From assembly GCA_963787675.1 (NCBI GenBank), contig CAWBDV010000016.1, positions 62,001 through 126,000 on the forward strand: 64,000 nucleotides of DNA. The letters are read 5' to 3'. A program made the translations under genes and the position numbers. Below are positions 32,758 through 40,923 of the stretch, one piece after another (positions within the stretch are counted from its first letter, which is position 1; each line of letters opens with the position of its first letter). The stretch comes from JAJPKK01 sp963787675. GTDB lineage: Bacteria; Pseudomonadota; Alphaproteobacteria; Rhizobiales; Xanthobacteraceae. Below the pieces are notes generated by a model. That model saw only the letters and a list, made by a program, of their open reading frames with translations, searched no databases and was not told the origin of the DNA.

Positions 32758-34062
32758 ATGAGTGCCGCGCGCGAATTCCTTCACGAACTCTACCGTGTCG
32801 CGGTCGCGACCGCCCATCCTTCCAGCTGTCTCGTCCCACATCTGCCCCAGCCGCCCTCGACCGGGCGCCTCATTCTTCTCGCCGCCGGCAAGGCGGCAGG
32901 CTCCATGACCGAGACGGCTGAGAAGCATTACCTGAACAAGGCCGGATTTCCGGGATCGCGGTTCGCCGGCTATGCCGCGACGCGCCACGGCTACGGGCGG
33001 CCGACCCGAATCGTGAAGATCCGGGAGGCCGGCCATCCCGTTCCCGACACCGAAAGCCTGATCGCGGCCGAGGAGGCATTGGCGCTGGCCTCGACCGCGA
33101 CGGCCGAAGACCTCCTGGTGGTGCTGATTTCGGGCGGAGCTTCGGCCAATTGGATCGCGCCCGCCTATGGGCTGACGCTTGCAGAGAAACAAGCGGTGAC
33201 CCGTGCGTTGCTCAAGTCCGGCGCCGCGATCGGCGACATCAACGCGGTGCGCAAGCACCTTTCGCGGATCAAGGGCGGACGCCTGGCGCGCCAAGCCTAT
33301 CCCGCCCGCGTGGTGACGCTGGCGATCTCCGACGTTCCAGGCGATGACCCCGCCGTCGTCGGATCGGGACCGACGGTGCCCGACCCGACGACGCTCGCCG
33401 ATGCTCGCGACGTGATGGCCCGCTTCGGGCTTGATGCTTCGGCCAAGGTAGCGGCGGCGCTTGCCGATTCGGCTAACGAATCGCCCAAGCCCGGCGATCC
33501 GATCTTCGAGCGAACCTCGTTTCATCTTGTTGCCCGGCCGATGGATTCGTTCCGCGCCGCTGCCGCGAAGGTCCGCGAGGGCGGACTAACGGGGGGCGCA
33601 TACGAGGCGATCCTGCTGGGGGACCGCATCGAGGGCGAGGCGCGGGAGGTCGCGCAGATGCATGCGCGCCTGGCTCGCCAATTCCAGGCGCAGAACCGAC
33701 GCGTCGTCCTCCTGTCGGGCGGCGAATTGACCGTCACCATCAAGGGCAAGGGCCGCGGCGGCCCCAACCAGGAGTATGCCCTGGCATTGGCGCAGGCCCT
33801 GGAGGGTACGCCAGGCATTGCCGCCATTGCCGGCGATACCGACGGTACCGATGGCGGAACCGGAAGCGCTCTCGACCCGGCGGGCGCATTTATCGACGCC
33901 ACTACCCTCCCTCGGGCCGAAGACCTTGGCCTCGATCCCGCCGCCTTTCTTGCGGAAAACGACTCCACTGGGTTCTTCGAGCGCCTGGGAGATCTCCTGC
34001 AACCGGGGCCAACCTTCACCAATGTCAACGATTTTCGTGCCATAATTGTTGATACGCCGTAA
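32758..34062 (+). CDS. Glycerate 2-kinase (MOFRL family, GckA/TtuD type)
   Basis: 434 residues. Family features: LLAAGKAAGSM near residue 40, LLVVLISGGASANW (nucleotide-binding loop), INAVRKHLSRIKGGRLA and the C-terminal MOFRL segment GGPNQEYALALAQAL with AGDTDGTDGGTGSA. It phosphorylates glycerate with ATP to 2-phosphoglycerate, feeding lower glycolysis. That fits with pyruvate kinase two genes downstream on the same strand, since the product is two steps from the pyruvate kinase substrate. Older annotations call this family hydroxypyruvate reductase. Confidence 0.9.
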   Translation: MSAAREFLHELYRVAVATAHPSSCLVPHLPQPPSTGRLILLAAGKAAGSMTETAEKHYLNKAGFPGSRFAGYAATRHGYGRPTRIVKIREAGHPVPDTESLIAAEEALALASTATAEDLLVVLISGGASANWIAPAYGLTLAEKQAVTRALLKSGAAIGDINAVRKHLSRIKGGRLARQAYPARVVTLAISDVPGDDPAVVGSGPTVPDPTTLADARDVMARFGLDASAKVAAALADSANESPKPGDPIFERTSFHLVARPMDSFRAAAAKVREGGLTGGAYEAILLGDRIEGEAREVAQMHARLARQFQAQNRRVVLLSGGELTVTIKGKGRGGPNQEYALALAQALEGTPGIAAIAGDTDGTDGGTGSALDPAGAFIDATTLPRAEDLGLDPAAFLAENDSTGFFERLGDLLQPGPTFTNVNDFRAIIVDTP

Positions 34063-34086
34063 TTCCGCCGATACCGCGAATCGTCC

Positions 34087-34638
34087 ATGGGGCATCAAGC
34101 TAAGATTGTGATCCGCAGGATTCTGAGTCGGTCCATTGCAGCTACGGTCACCGCCGCGGTTCTGGGCTGCGCCACGATAATCGTGACCGCGACACCGGCC
34201 GCGGCCGATTTCCGCATCTGCAACCTCACCAAGAGTCGGATCGGGGTCGCTATCGGCTACAAGGATGCGGAGGGCTGGGCCACTGAGGGTTGGTGGAACC
34301 TCCCGACCGGCAATTGCGAAACGCTGCTCCACGGAACGCTCGCGGCCCGGTTCTATTATATTTACGCGGTCGATTATGACCGCGGCGGCGAGTGGTCTGG
34401 GGCGGCTTTCATGTGCACCCGCGACAAGGAATTCACCATCAGAGGTACCGGGGATTGCCTCGCCCGCGGTTTTGACCGCACGGGCTTTTTCGAGGTCGAT
34501 ACCGGGGAACAGCAGACCTGGACGGTCCAGCTTACCGAAGGAAGCGAAACGGCGACACAGCGCCCGGCCCCGGGCCAGCCGTCCGGACCGGCACCGGCGA
34601 CGCGCCCGGCGGCTCCGCCGGGAAGTCCCCCGCGATGA
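34087..34638 (+). CDS. DUF1036 exported protein
   Basis: 183 residues. A long signal (hydrophobic residues 15-40, ending PAAAD) precedes the DUF1036 domain FRICNLTKSRIGVAIGYKD, WATEGWWNLPTGNCETLLHG, FYYIYAVDYDRGG and DCLARGFDRTGFFEVDTG, with four conserved cysteines. A 30-residue Pro-rich tail follows. Function unknown; it is very common directly upstream of pyruvate kinase in Rhizobiales. Its stop overlaps the pyk start as ATGA at 34635-34638, so the two genes are translationally coupled. Confidence 0.88.
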   Translation: MGHQAKIVIRRILSRSIAATVTAAVLGCATIIVTATPAAADFRICNLTKSRIGVAIGYKDAEGWATEGWWNLPTGNCETLLHGTLAARFYYIYAVDYDRGGEWSGAAFMCTRDKEFTIRGTGDCLARGFDRTGFFEVDTGEQQTWTVQLTEGSETATQRPAPGQPSGPAPATRPAAPPGSPPR

Positions 34639-36071
34639 GGCGCCGCCGCCGCACCAAAATCATCGCCACGCTGGGTCCAGCCTCCACCGATCGGAGCGTC
34701 ATGGCGGCCTTGTTTCGCGCCGGCGCTGATGTGTTCCGCATCAACATGAGCCACACAACGCCGGATCGGATGCGCGAGATCGTGCGCACCATCCGCGATG
34801 TCGAGCAGGAATGCGGCCGACCGATCGGTGCCCTCGTCGATCTGCAAGGACCGAAGTTGCGCGTCGGCGCATTCGCCCAGGATTCGGTTGAACTCGTGAA
34901 AGGCGGCGAATTCGTTCTCGATTCCGATCCGGCGCTCGGTACGCCCGCGCAAGTCAACCTCCCTCATCCGGAAATTCTCGCTGCGCTCAAGCCCGGCCAC
35001 ACGTTGCTGCTTGATGACGGCAAGATCAGGCTCGTGGCGATCGAGACCTCGCCGGTGCGGGCGGTGACCCGGGTCGAAGTTGGCGGCAAGCTCTCCGCGC
35101 GCAAGGGCGTAAGTCTACCCGATACGGTCATTGGGTTCTCGGCGCTGACCGCCAAGGATCACTCCGATCTCGAGGCGGCACTCGATGCCTCGGTCGACTG
35201 GATTGCGCTCTCGTTCATCCAGCGGCCCGAGGACATCGCCGATGCCAAGAAGATCGCCCGCGGACGCGCCGCAGTGATGGCCAAGATTGAGAAGCCGCAG
35301 GCAGTGGAGCGACTGGACGAGATTCTCGAGGTTGCCGACGCTTTGATGGTGGCGCGCGGCGATCTCGGCGTCGAACTGCCGGTGGAGAAGGTCCCACCGA
35401 TCCAGAAGCAGATGATCCGTGCATCCCGGCGCGCCGGCAAGCCGGTCGTCGTGGCGACCCAGATGCTGGAATCGATGATCTCAAGCCCGGTGCCGACCCG
35501 CGCTGAAGTGTCCGACGTCGCGACGGCGATCTACGAAGGCGCCGACGCCGTGATGCTGTCGGCGGAATCCGCTTCCGGGCAATTTCCCGTCGAAGCGGTC
35601 GCCACCATGGATCGTATCGCCGTCGAGGTCGAGAACGATCCGAACTACCGCGCCATCATCCAGGCCCAGCGGGCCGATCCCGAGGCGACGGGCGCCGATG
35701 CCATCGCGGCGGCGGCGCGCGAAATCGCTGAAACGCTTGATCTCGCCGCGATCGTGTGCTGGACGTCCTCGGGCGCGACGGCGCTGCGGGTCGCCCGCGA
35801 GCGCCCGCAGCCGCCGGTCGTTGCCATCTCGCCGAATCTGTGGGCGAGCCGGCGCCTCGCCGCGGTGTGGGGCGTGCACAGCGTAATGGCCGAGGATGCG
35901 CGGGACCAGGACGACATGGTCAACCGGGCGAGCCGCATCGCCTTCCGGGAAGGCTTCGCCAAGGCCGGCGAGCGCATCATCATCGTCGCCGGCGTTCCGT
36001 TGGGAACGCCTGGCGCCACCAACATGGTTCGGATCGCGTTCGTCGGCGCCGACGCCGCTGTGACTGATTGA
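34635..36071 (+). CDS. pyk: Pyruvate kinase
   Basis: 478 residues, the usual length. It starts RRRRRTKIIATLGPAS, with IGALVDLQGPKLRVG, the metal/phosphate region AVMAKIEKPQAVERLDEI, LMVARGDLGVELP and ATQMLESM, which together form the active site, and a complete C-terminal effector domain. Converts phosphoenolpyruvate and ADP to pyruvate and ATP. Start ATG 34635 lies inside the end of the DUF1036 gene. The order glycerate kinase - DUF1036 - pyk suggests one glycolytic transcription unit. Confidence 0.95.
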   Translation: MRRRRRTKIIATLGPASTDRSVMAALFRAGADVFRINMSHTTPDRMREIVRTIRDVEQECGRPIGALVDLQGPKLRVGAFAQDSVELVKGGEFVLDSDPALGTPAQVNLPHPEILAALKPGHTLLLDDGKIRLVAIETSPVRAVTRVEVGGKLSARKGVSLPDTVIGFSALTAKDHSDLEAALDASVDWIALSFIQRPEDIADAKKIARGRAAVMAKIEKPQAVERLDEILEVADALMVARGDLGVELPVEKVPPIQKQMIRASRRAGKPVVVATQMLESMISSPVPTRAEVSDVATAIYEGADAVMLSAESASGQFPVEAVATMDRIAVEVENDPNYRAIIQAQRADPEATGADAIAAAAREIAETLDLAAIVCWTSSGATALRVARERPQPPVVAISPNLWASRRLAAVWGVHSVMAEDARDQDDMVNRASRIAFREGFAKAGERIIIVAGVPLGTPGATNMVRIAFVGADAAVTD

Positions 36072-36170
36072 GGCCTGATTACTCGACCGCCTTGATCGGC
36101 GCGACGTCAGCCGGCAAGGCCTCCGGCCGGAAGATCCAGCCAGCAGCAGTTTAGCCGGGAATTACCGTTC

Positions 36171-37034
36171 TCAAGCGACCGATGAGTTACGCTTGCGCGC
36201 ATACATCGACTTGTCGGCCGCCTCCAAAAGCTCGCCAGCGGTCACGCCGTCGTCCGGGTAAAGTGCGATGCCGGCACTCGCGGCGACGGGTATGGGATTG
36301 CGGGCGTCGCCAATCGAGCAGGCAAGTCCGGATTCAAAACGTGCGCGCATGCGCCACGCCGACACAGTATCGTAATCGGCCGGAAGCACCACCCCGAATT
36401 CGTCGCCGCCAATCCTTGCTACCAAACAGTCCGGACCTGCCGCCCTCTTGATCTCCGCAGCCAGCGCCTTCAAGGCTTCATCGCCCACGCGATGTCCGTA
36501 ACGATCGTTGGTGAATTTCAATTTGTCCATGTCGACGATGATGACCCCAGTTCGGCTGCCCTTGTTGCTTGCCAATGACAGGACCAGATCAAGCTGCGCA
36601 TTGAACATGGTGCAATTCGGCAGCCCGGTGAGCCCGTCGCGCAGCAACGTCGAAACATCGACGTGCATCAGTACGGCGTAGCGCTGACCGTCGAATTCGC
36701 ATCCGGACATCAGCACCTCATACCAATGCTGCCATCCGTCGTACGGACATGGATAAGTCGAGACATAGAACGGCAAGCCGCCGTCCAAAACCGCGCGTAA
36801 TCCGCCGAGAATTTCGATGACTCCACCGCAGCCTCGCCGGATTGCGGCCTCGCATTCCGCTATGTAGTTCCATCCTTGTCTGGGTGAAAGCATGCCGATC
36901 TTCGCGGTCTCTGCCCACTTTCGATTGACAAGCGTGATCGCACCGGTGGGGTCGACGACCGCGATTTCCGCGGCAAGGAAATCCGAAAGATCAGGCTTCA
37001 GGTTCTGCGTCAGCTTGTTCATGCGAACCAACAT
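36171..37034 (-). CDS. PAS-GGDEF diguanylate cyclase
   Basis: 287 residues with no signal or membrane helix, so cytoplasmic. An N-terminal PAS domain (AAEIAVVDPTGAITLVNRKW, CEAAIRRGCGG, YEVLMSG) of the kind found in sensor kinases is followed by a GGDEF domain: GLTGLPNCTMFNAQLDL, DMDKLKFTNDRYGHRVGD and the intact active-site loop ARIGGDEFGVVLP. It should make cyclic di-GMP in response to a signal sensed by the PAS domain. I see no RxxD inhibitory site before GGDEF. ATG 37034 is used; 37022 is also possible. Confidence 0.88.
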   Translation of the reverse strand: MLVRMNKLTQNLKPDLSDFLAAEIAVVDPTGAITLVNRKWAETAKIGMLSPRQGWNYIAECEAAIRRGCGGVIEILGGLRAVLDGGLPFYVSTYPCPYDGWQHWYEVLMSGCEFDGQRYAVLMHVDVSTLLRDGLTGLPNCTMFNAQLDLVLSLASNKGSRTGVIIVDMDKLKFTNDRYGHRVGDEALKALAAEIKRAAGPDCLVARIGGDEFGVVLPADYDTVSAWRMRARFESGLACSIGDARNPIPVAASAGIALYPDDGVTAGELLEAADKSMYARKRNSSVA

Positions 37035-37434
37035 CTAGTTCACATCGTGATCCAACCACCGAGCACAGCGCCTCGTGCGATTTACATATCGCGAGTTTAT
37101 TTGACGCACGCGGCGCGGGCTTTCATGTTGGTCCGACGGTCGCGCTCCAAATGCCCCGATGGATCTGCGGGCACATCGAAGAGTGGGACTCAATCGTTAT
37201 GGACGGGTAAAAGCCCGAATGTGTAATTGATGGATGGGCCCCCGGAATAATACGTAGGTGTCGCAGCGACTCGCGATCAACAACGCGCGGGTCAACCGGG
37301 TCCGTGCCCCAATGGGTTTCATCGCCGCGCCTAACGAAACGAAGGCGAAGCAGCCGCTAACTCGACCGGAAAAGCGCCCTGGCTATTGAGGCAGCCAGGG
37401 GATTCCGTTGTGGATTGAGGTGATCAGTCTCGCA
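37035..37434. other. Intergenic region, 400 bases, no gene seen
   Basis: Lies between the GGDEF gene start and the 3' end of the MBL-fold gene, both on the minus strand. No open frame with a recognisable product and no tRNA. It contains the terminator-like hairpin described separately at 37377-37400, and must hold the GGDEF promoter. Nothing else recognised. Confidence 0.4.
37377..37400 (-). terminator. Terminator-like hairpin after the MBL-fold gene
   Basis: Minus-strand reading: CCCTGGCT, an 8-base loop, AGCCAGGG, then CGCTTTTCC. Perfect 8-base arms about 35 bases past the stop at 37435. The T-tract is short, so a factor may be needed. Confidence 0.6.
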
Positions 37435-38868
37435 TCACGGCGGTAGCAGGCCGATCGCCTTCTTAAGATTGTCGAACGGCTTCGGGCCGAAGCCGTGGGC
37501 CGGCGCGATCGTCTGCACATCGAGATTGTTCATCGTGATCACGCGATAGAGGTCGATCGCCTGCTCGGGCGTGCGCGCGAGATCGCGCGGGTCGTTCCCC
37601 TGCGGCGGGTTGTAGCCGTCGCCCCAGAACAGCAGCTTCTCTTTCGGCATGTAGACGAGGAGGTTTGCGACGTTATGGCTCGTCCCCTTCATGAAATAGA
37701 TCTCGATCGTCCGCGTGCCGTCGGTCATCACCTTCTTGTCGTTCACGGTCTCGAACACCGCGGGCTTGGGCGATTTCGCGAGCAGGTCCGGCGCGATCGT
37801 TCGCGGACGCGCCCAGACCTTCTCGTAGAACGGCTTGTTGTGCTCCTGCGTGACGACGGTCACGCCTTTCGCAACGTAGCTGCGCAGTCCGCCGGCATGA
37901 TCGTAATGGGCATGGGTGTTGATCACGTAGCGGATCGGCTTATTCGGCACGAGCTTGGCAATCTCGTCCATGACCGCGAGTGAGCGCGCTTCGCTGGTGA
38001 TCGCTTCAACGACGACTACATGATCCGCGAACTCGACGGCCCAGCTCCGAGCGTTGGGCGTCGAGAGGTACCAGACGCCATCCGCGAGCTTTTCGACCGC
38101 GACCCGCAGCGGCTGGGGAGTGGCGGTTCGTACGTTCGCCGGCACGTCGAGTTCGACCGCGACGTTCGGCGTCACCGCGTTGACGGTAATATCGAGTGTC
38201 GGAAAGCCGTCCTCGGTTTGCACGATGTGCCGCGGGAATACGCCGCCGCCGAAATCTGCGTAGTCGGTGTAGGAAATTTCGATCGGATAATCGCCGACCA
38301 CTTCGTTGGTGGAGAGGTAGGTCACCTTCTCGACGAGATTGCGGGCGTTGAGCACCGCCTTGACTTCCCGTCCCCCGACGTTGACTGTGACGGTATTGCC
38401 GTCGACCTTGCCACCGTTCGCGAGCGCGGCCTTGATCACGCCGTGCGGCGTCGCCCAGATTTGCCGCAGGCGATCGCCAACCGCACCGGGATTGGGAGTC
38501 GCCTGGGTGCCTTCCTGCCACGCGGACTTGCCGCTTACGACTTGAATCGTGCGCTGATCCGCGGCGACCGGCTGTGCAGCGCCGCCGCGCGGCGGATGCT
38601 CGCCCTGCGACCGTACTTGAACGAGACGCATTCCCGGCGTGCGATAATCGATCGCGGCATTGTAGGTGCGCTGGATGAAGCGCGGCCAGCGTTCGCCCGG
38701 CTCGAACGCCTGTCCGAAGCCGAACACGAACCCGCTTCCGGAATATTGGATCGCGTTGAGGCCGGTGGCGCCCAGGGCCTCGGCGGCCGCTGTAATCCGG
38801 TTGGTCTGGGCCTGACTGGCTGTCGTCGCGAGCACGACCGCCAATCCGGCGACGATGTGTAGTCGCAT
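37435..38868 (-). CDS. Exported MBL-fold metallohydrolase
   Basis: 477 residues with a signal peptide (LHIVAGLAVVLATTASQAQ). The N-terminal ~230 residues are a beta-rich domain with no clear family; the C-terminal half is a metallo-beta-lactamase fold with INTHAHYDHAGGL (HxHxDH zinc motif), GTSHNVANLLVYMP, LLFWGDGYNPP and IAPAHGFGP. It probably binds two zinc ions and hydrolyses an ester, amide or phosphorus bond in the periplasm. The ATG at 38868 follows GGGAGGAACCACT. Substrate unknown. Confidence 0.85.
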   Translation of the reverse strand: MRLHIVAGLAVVLATTASQAQTNRITAAAEALGATGLNAIQYSGSGFVFGFGQAFEPGERWPRFIQRTYNAAIDYRTPGMRLVQVRSQGEHPPRGGAAQPVAADQRTIQVVSGKSAWQEGTQATPNPGAVGDRLRQIWATPHGVIKAALANGGKVDGNTVTVNVGGREVKAVLNARNLVEKVTYLSTNEVVGDYPIEISYTDYADFGGGVFPRHIVQTEDGFPTLDITVNAVTPNVAVELDVPANVRTATPQPLRVAVEKLADGVWYLSTPNARSWAVEFADHVVVVEAITSEARSLAVMDEIAKLVPNKPIRYVINTHAHYDHAGGLRSYVAKGVTVVTQEHNKPFYEKVWARPRTIAPDLLAKSPKPAVFETVNDKKVMTDGTRTIEIYFMKGTSHNVANLLVYMPKEKLLFWGDGYNPPQGNDPRDLARTPEQAIDLYRVITMNNLDVQTIAPAHGFGPKPFDNLKKAIGLLPP

Positions 38869-39014
38869 AGTGGTTCCTCCCGTTATCGGCCCTGCACTTT
38901 TTGCGTACGGCCGGTTCGCTCTTTTGAGCGTTACCGAAAACCCGCTCGCGCAGCATTCGCGGGCGGGCTCGACGTCTTGAATGTTAACCCGACGGCCAGG
39001 CCGGCGATCCCGCT

Positions 39015-39581
39015 TTACGTCCCTCCGCCTGATACACCGCTGACCCCGTCAGCACCGACGCCGTCGCGCTGCATATACGTGCGAATTCTTGCGTCCGGAT
39101 CGACGCCGATCACGTGGCCGCTTGAGCCTTTGACCGGCGTCCCTGCGACGGCCTGCGCCGTCGAACGGGGCTGACCGGCCGTCGGGCGCGTCGCGGGATT
39201 CGGCCTGCAGCCACCCGCTCCTGTACCGCGGACCGATCGCAGGCACTGGTCCTGGGAATCGAAGGAGCAAGTAAGCGCTCCATTTTGGTCCGGAGCGCAC
39301 CAGGTGCGGTACCCGTCGTCTGCGCGCTCGGTCGCTGCGAGCGGCTCGGCGGCCGCTGACGCGGGCGGATTGGGCGGCCGAGGCGCTGGATTTTCCCGGC
39401 AGACGCCGCCACCACCCCCGCTGAGGGCCTCCATGCACTGCTCCTTCGTATCGAAGGAGCACTGGACGCCGCCAAATTGATTAGGGGCGCACCAGGGACG
39501 ATAATTTTGCGCCTCCGCCACCCGCGGAGCAACGGCGAACGCACCCACGAGCGCGCACGCGGCAGCGGCCAGATTTCGCAT
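39015..39581 (-). CDS. Secreted protein with two DUF3551-like repeats
   Basis: 188 residues from the ATG at 39581, which opens a signal (NLAAAACALVGAFAVAPRV). Two tandem copies of a ~40-residue unit follow: NYRPWCAPNQFGGVQCSF, QCMEALSG, CRENP, and GYRTWCAPDQNGALTCSF, QCLRSVRG, CRPNP. Each has four cysteines in the same spacing, likely two disulfides. A Pro/Ala linker lies between and a Gly/Val-rich tail follows. DUF3551 is abundant in Bradyrhizobium relatives, function unknown; most members have a single unit. Confidence 0.75.
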   Translation of the reverse strand: MRNLAAAACALVGAFAVAPRVAEAQNYRPWCAPNQFGGVQCSFDTKEQCMEALSGGGGGVCRENPAPRPPNPPASAAAEPLAATERADDGYRTWCAPDQNGALTCSFDSQDQCLRSVRGTGAGGCRPNPATRPTAGQPRSTAQAVAGTPVKGSSGHVIGVDPDARIRTYMQRDGVGADGVSGVSGGGT

Positions 39582-39726
39582 CTGAATCCCCCTCCTGCTG
39601 CGCCCCCGCAAGCATTTTTGACGGTAGCGAGTCTATCGATTTTGACGGATCAATGATAGCCCGCCTACCACGGCGCGAATGGCGCGCGCCCGGCGGCCCG
39701 CGCCATTCGCATCGCGTGTTTCGTGG

Positions 39727-40746
39727 TTAGCGGACCTCTTTGCGCACGAAGCGACGCAGATCCATCGCGTTGGTGTAGCCGGCGTAGATGTTGCCTTCAG
39801 CGTCGACGCCAACACCTTCGAGCGCGCCCGGATGGTAGATGTCCTCGATGAAGGCGGTTACCTTGCCGTCCTTCGCGCTGCCGACCCGGATGCCCTGCTT
39901 GTAACCGGGATTGAGCTTCTCGCTCGACTGGGAATCGGCAACGTAGAGCGTGTCGTCCTTGTCGATCCACAATCCGCTCGGCCGGCCGAACTGGCGCCAC
40001 TCCGCGATGAATTTGCCGTCCTGGTCAAAAATCTGGATGCGGTTGTTGGCGCGGTCGGCGACGAACAGCCGGCCCGCGGAATCGAGCGCAAGCCCGTGCG
40101 GCACGTTGAACTCGCTCGGTCCGGTGCCTTCCTTGCCCCACGCTCTGACGAAGGTGCCGTCCTTGCTGAACTTGACGATGCGAGCATTGGTCTTATCGCC
40201 GTGGCCGTCGGCGACGAAGATGTCGCCGTTCGGTGCGATCACGACGTCGGACGGCGAGTTGAAGTGATGCTCGTCAGCGCCGGCGACGCCGGGCGTGCCG
40301 AGTGTCATCAGCACTTTGCCCTGCGGCGAAAGCTTGAGGACGGTGTGCCCCTTCTTCTTGTCCTTGTCGGCGCGCCCGTCGGTGATCCAGAGATTGCCGT
40401 CCTGATCAACGAAGAGGCCGTGCGGAAAGACGGTGAGGCCGGTCGCGATGCTTGCCACCACGTGACCGCTGGCGTCGTACTTGTTGAGCGGGGCGATGTT
40501 CGAACCTTCGCAGTTGTTGCCGCCGCAGCGGTCGTAGATCCACATGCTCTTGCCGTCGCGATCGACGTTGAGCCCGATGGTCGAGCCGAAGCCGCGGCCC
40601 ATGGGCTGCTTTGCCCAACCCTCGTCAAGACGATAGGGATTGGGAGCGGAATTGGGGTCCGAAGTCTGGGCGACGGCAGGCAGCGCCGCCGCCGCAATCC
40701 CCGCCGCGATAACGATGCCGAATATTAGTTTCACTCCACTGTACAT
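39727..40746 (-). CDS. Exported NHL-repeat beta-propeller protein
   Basis: 339 residues. The ATG at 40746 follows CGGAGGAAATATC and starts a signal peptide (KLIFGIVIAAGIAAAALPAVAQ). Repeats such as FPHGLFVDQDGNLWITDG, FNSPSDVVIAPNGDIFVADG, FNVPHGLALDSAGRLFVADR and RPSGLWIDKDDTLYVADS are NHL blades, giving a six-bladed propeller. The family includes peptidyl-alpha-hydroxyglycine amidating lyase-like proteins, but that activity is unproven in bacteria. It is the second large periplasmic propeller in the window that is not a quinoprotein. Confidence 0.8.
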   Translation of the reverse strand: MYSGVKLIFGIVIAAGIAAAALPAVAQTSDPNSAPNPYRLDEGWAKQPMGRGFGSTIGLNVDRDGKSMWIYDRCGGNNCEGSNIAPLNKYDASGHVVASIATGLTVFPHGLFVDQDGNLWITDGRADKDKKKGHTVLKLSPQGKVLMTLGTPGVAGADEHHFNSPSDVVIAPNGDIFVADGHGDKTNARIVKFSKDGTFVRAWGKEGTGPSEFNVPHGLALDSAGRLFVADRANNRIQIFDQDGKFIAEWRQFGRPSGLWIDKDDTLYVADSQSSEKLNPGYKQGIRVGSAKDGKVTAFIEDIYHPGALEGVGVDAEGNIYAGYTNAMDLRRFVRKEVR

Positions 40747-40789
40747 GATATTTCCTCCGTTGAATTTTTCTCGAAGTCCTATTGAGACC

Positions 40790-40911
40790 CGTAGGGTGGG
40801 CAAAGCGCGGACGTATGTCCGCCGTGCCCACGTCGGCGTCGATGGTGGGCACGGCGGACCAGCGATCACGTTGCATAACGATATTCCTCGGCCGCGTTTG
40901 CCCACCCTACG
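40790..40911. repeat. Palindromic intergenic repeat, copy 3 (compensatory variant)
   Basis: Starts CGTAGGGTGGGCAAAGCGCGG and ends with GCGTTTGCCCACCCTACG. Compared with other copies, the C of GTGCGCA is G on the left and the paired G is C on the right, a compensatory pair of changes. Inner perfect 15-base arms: GTCCGCCGTGCCCAC (40817-40831) and GTGGGCACGGCGGAC (40845-40859). It lies between two minus-strand genes. Confidence 0.85.
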
Positions 40912-40923
40912 AGGCGAGCGCGA

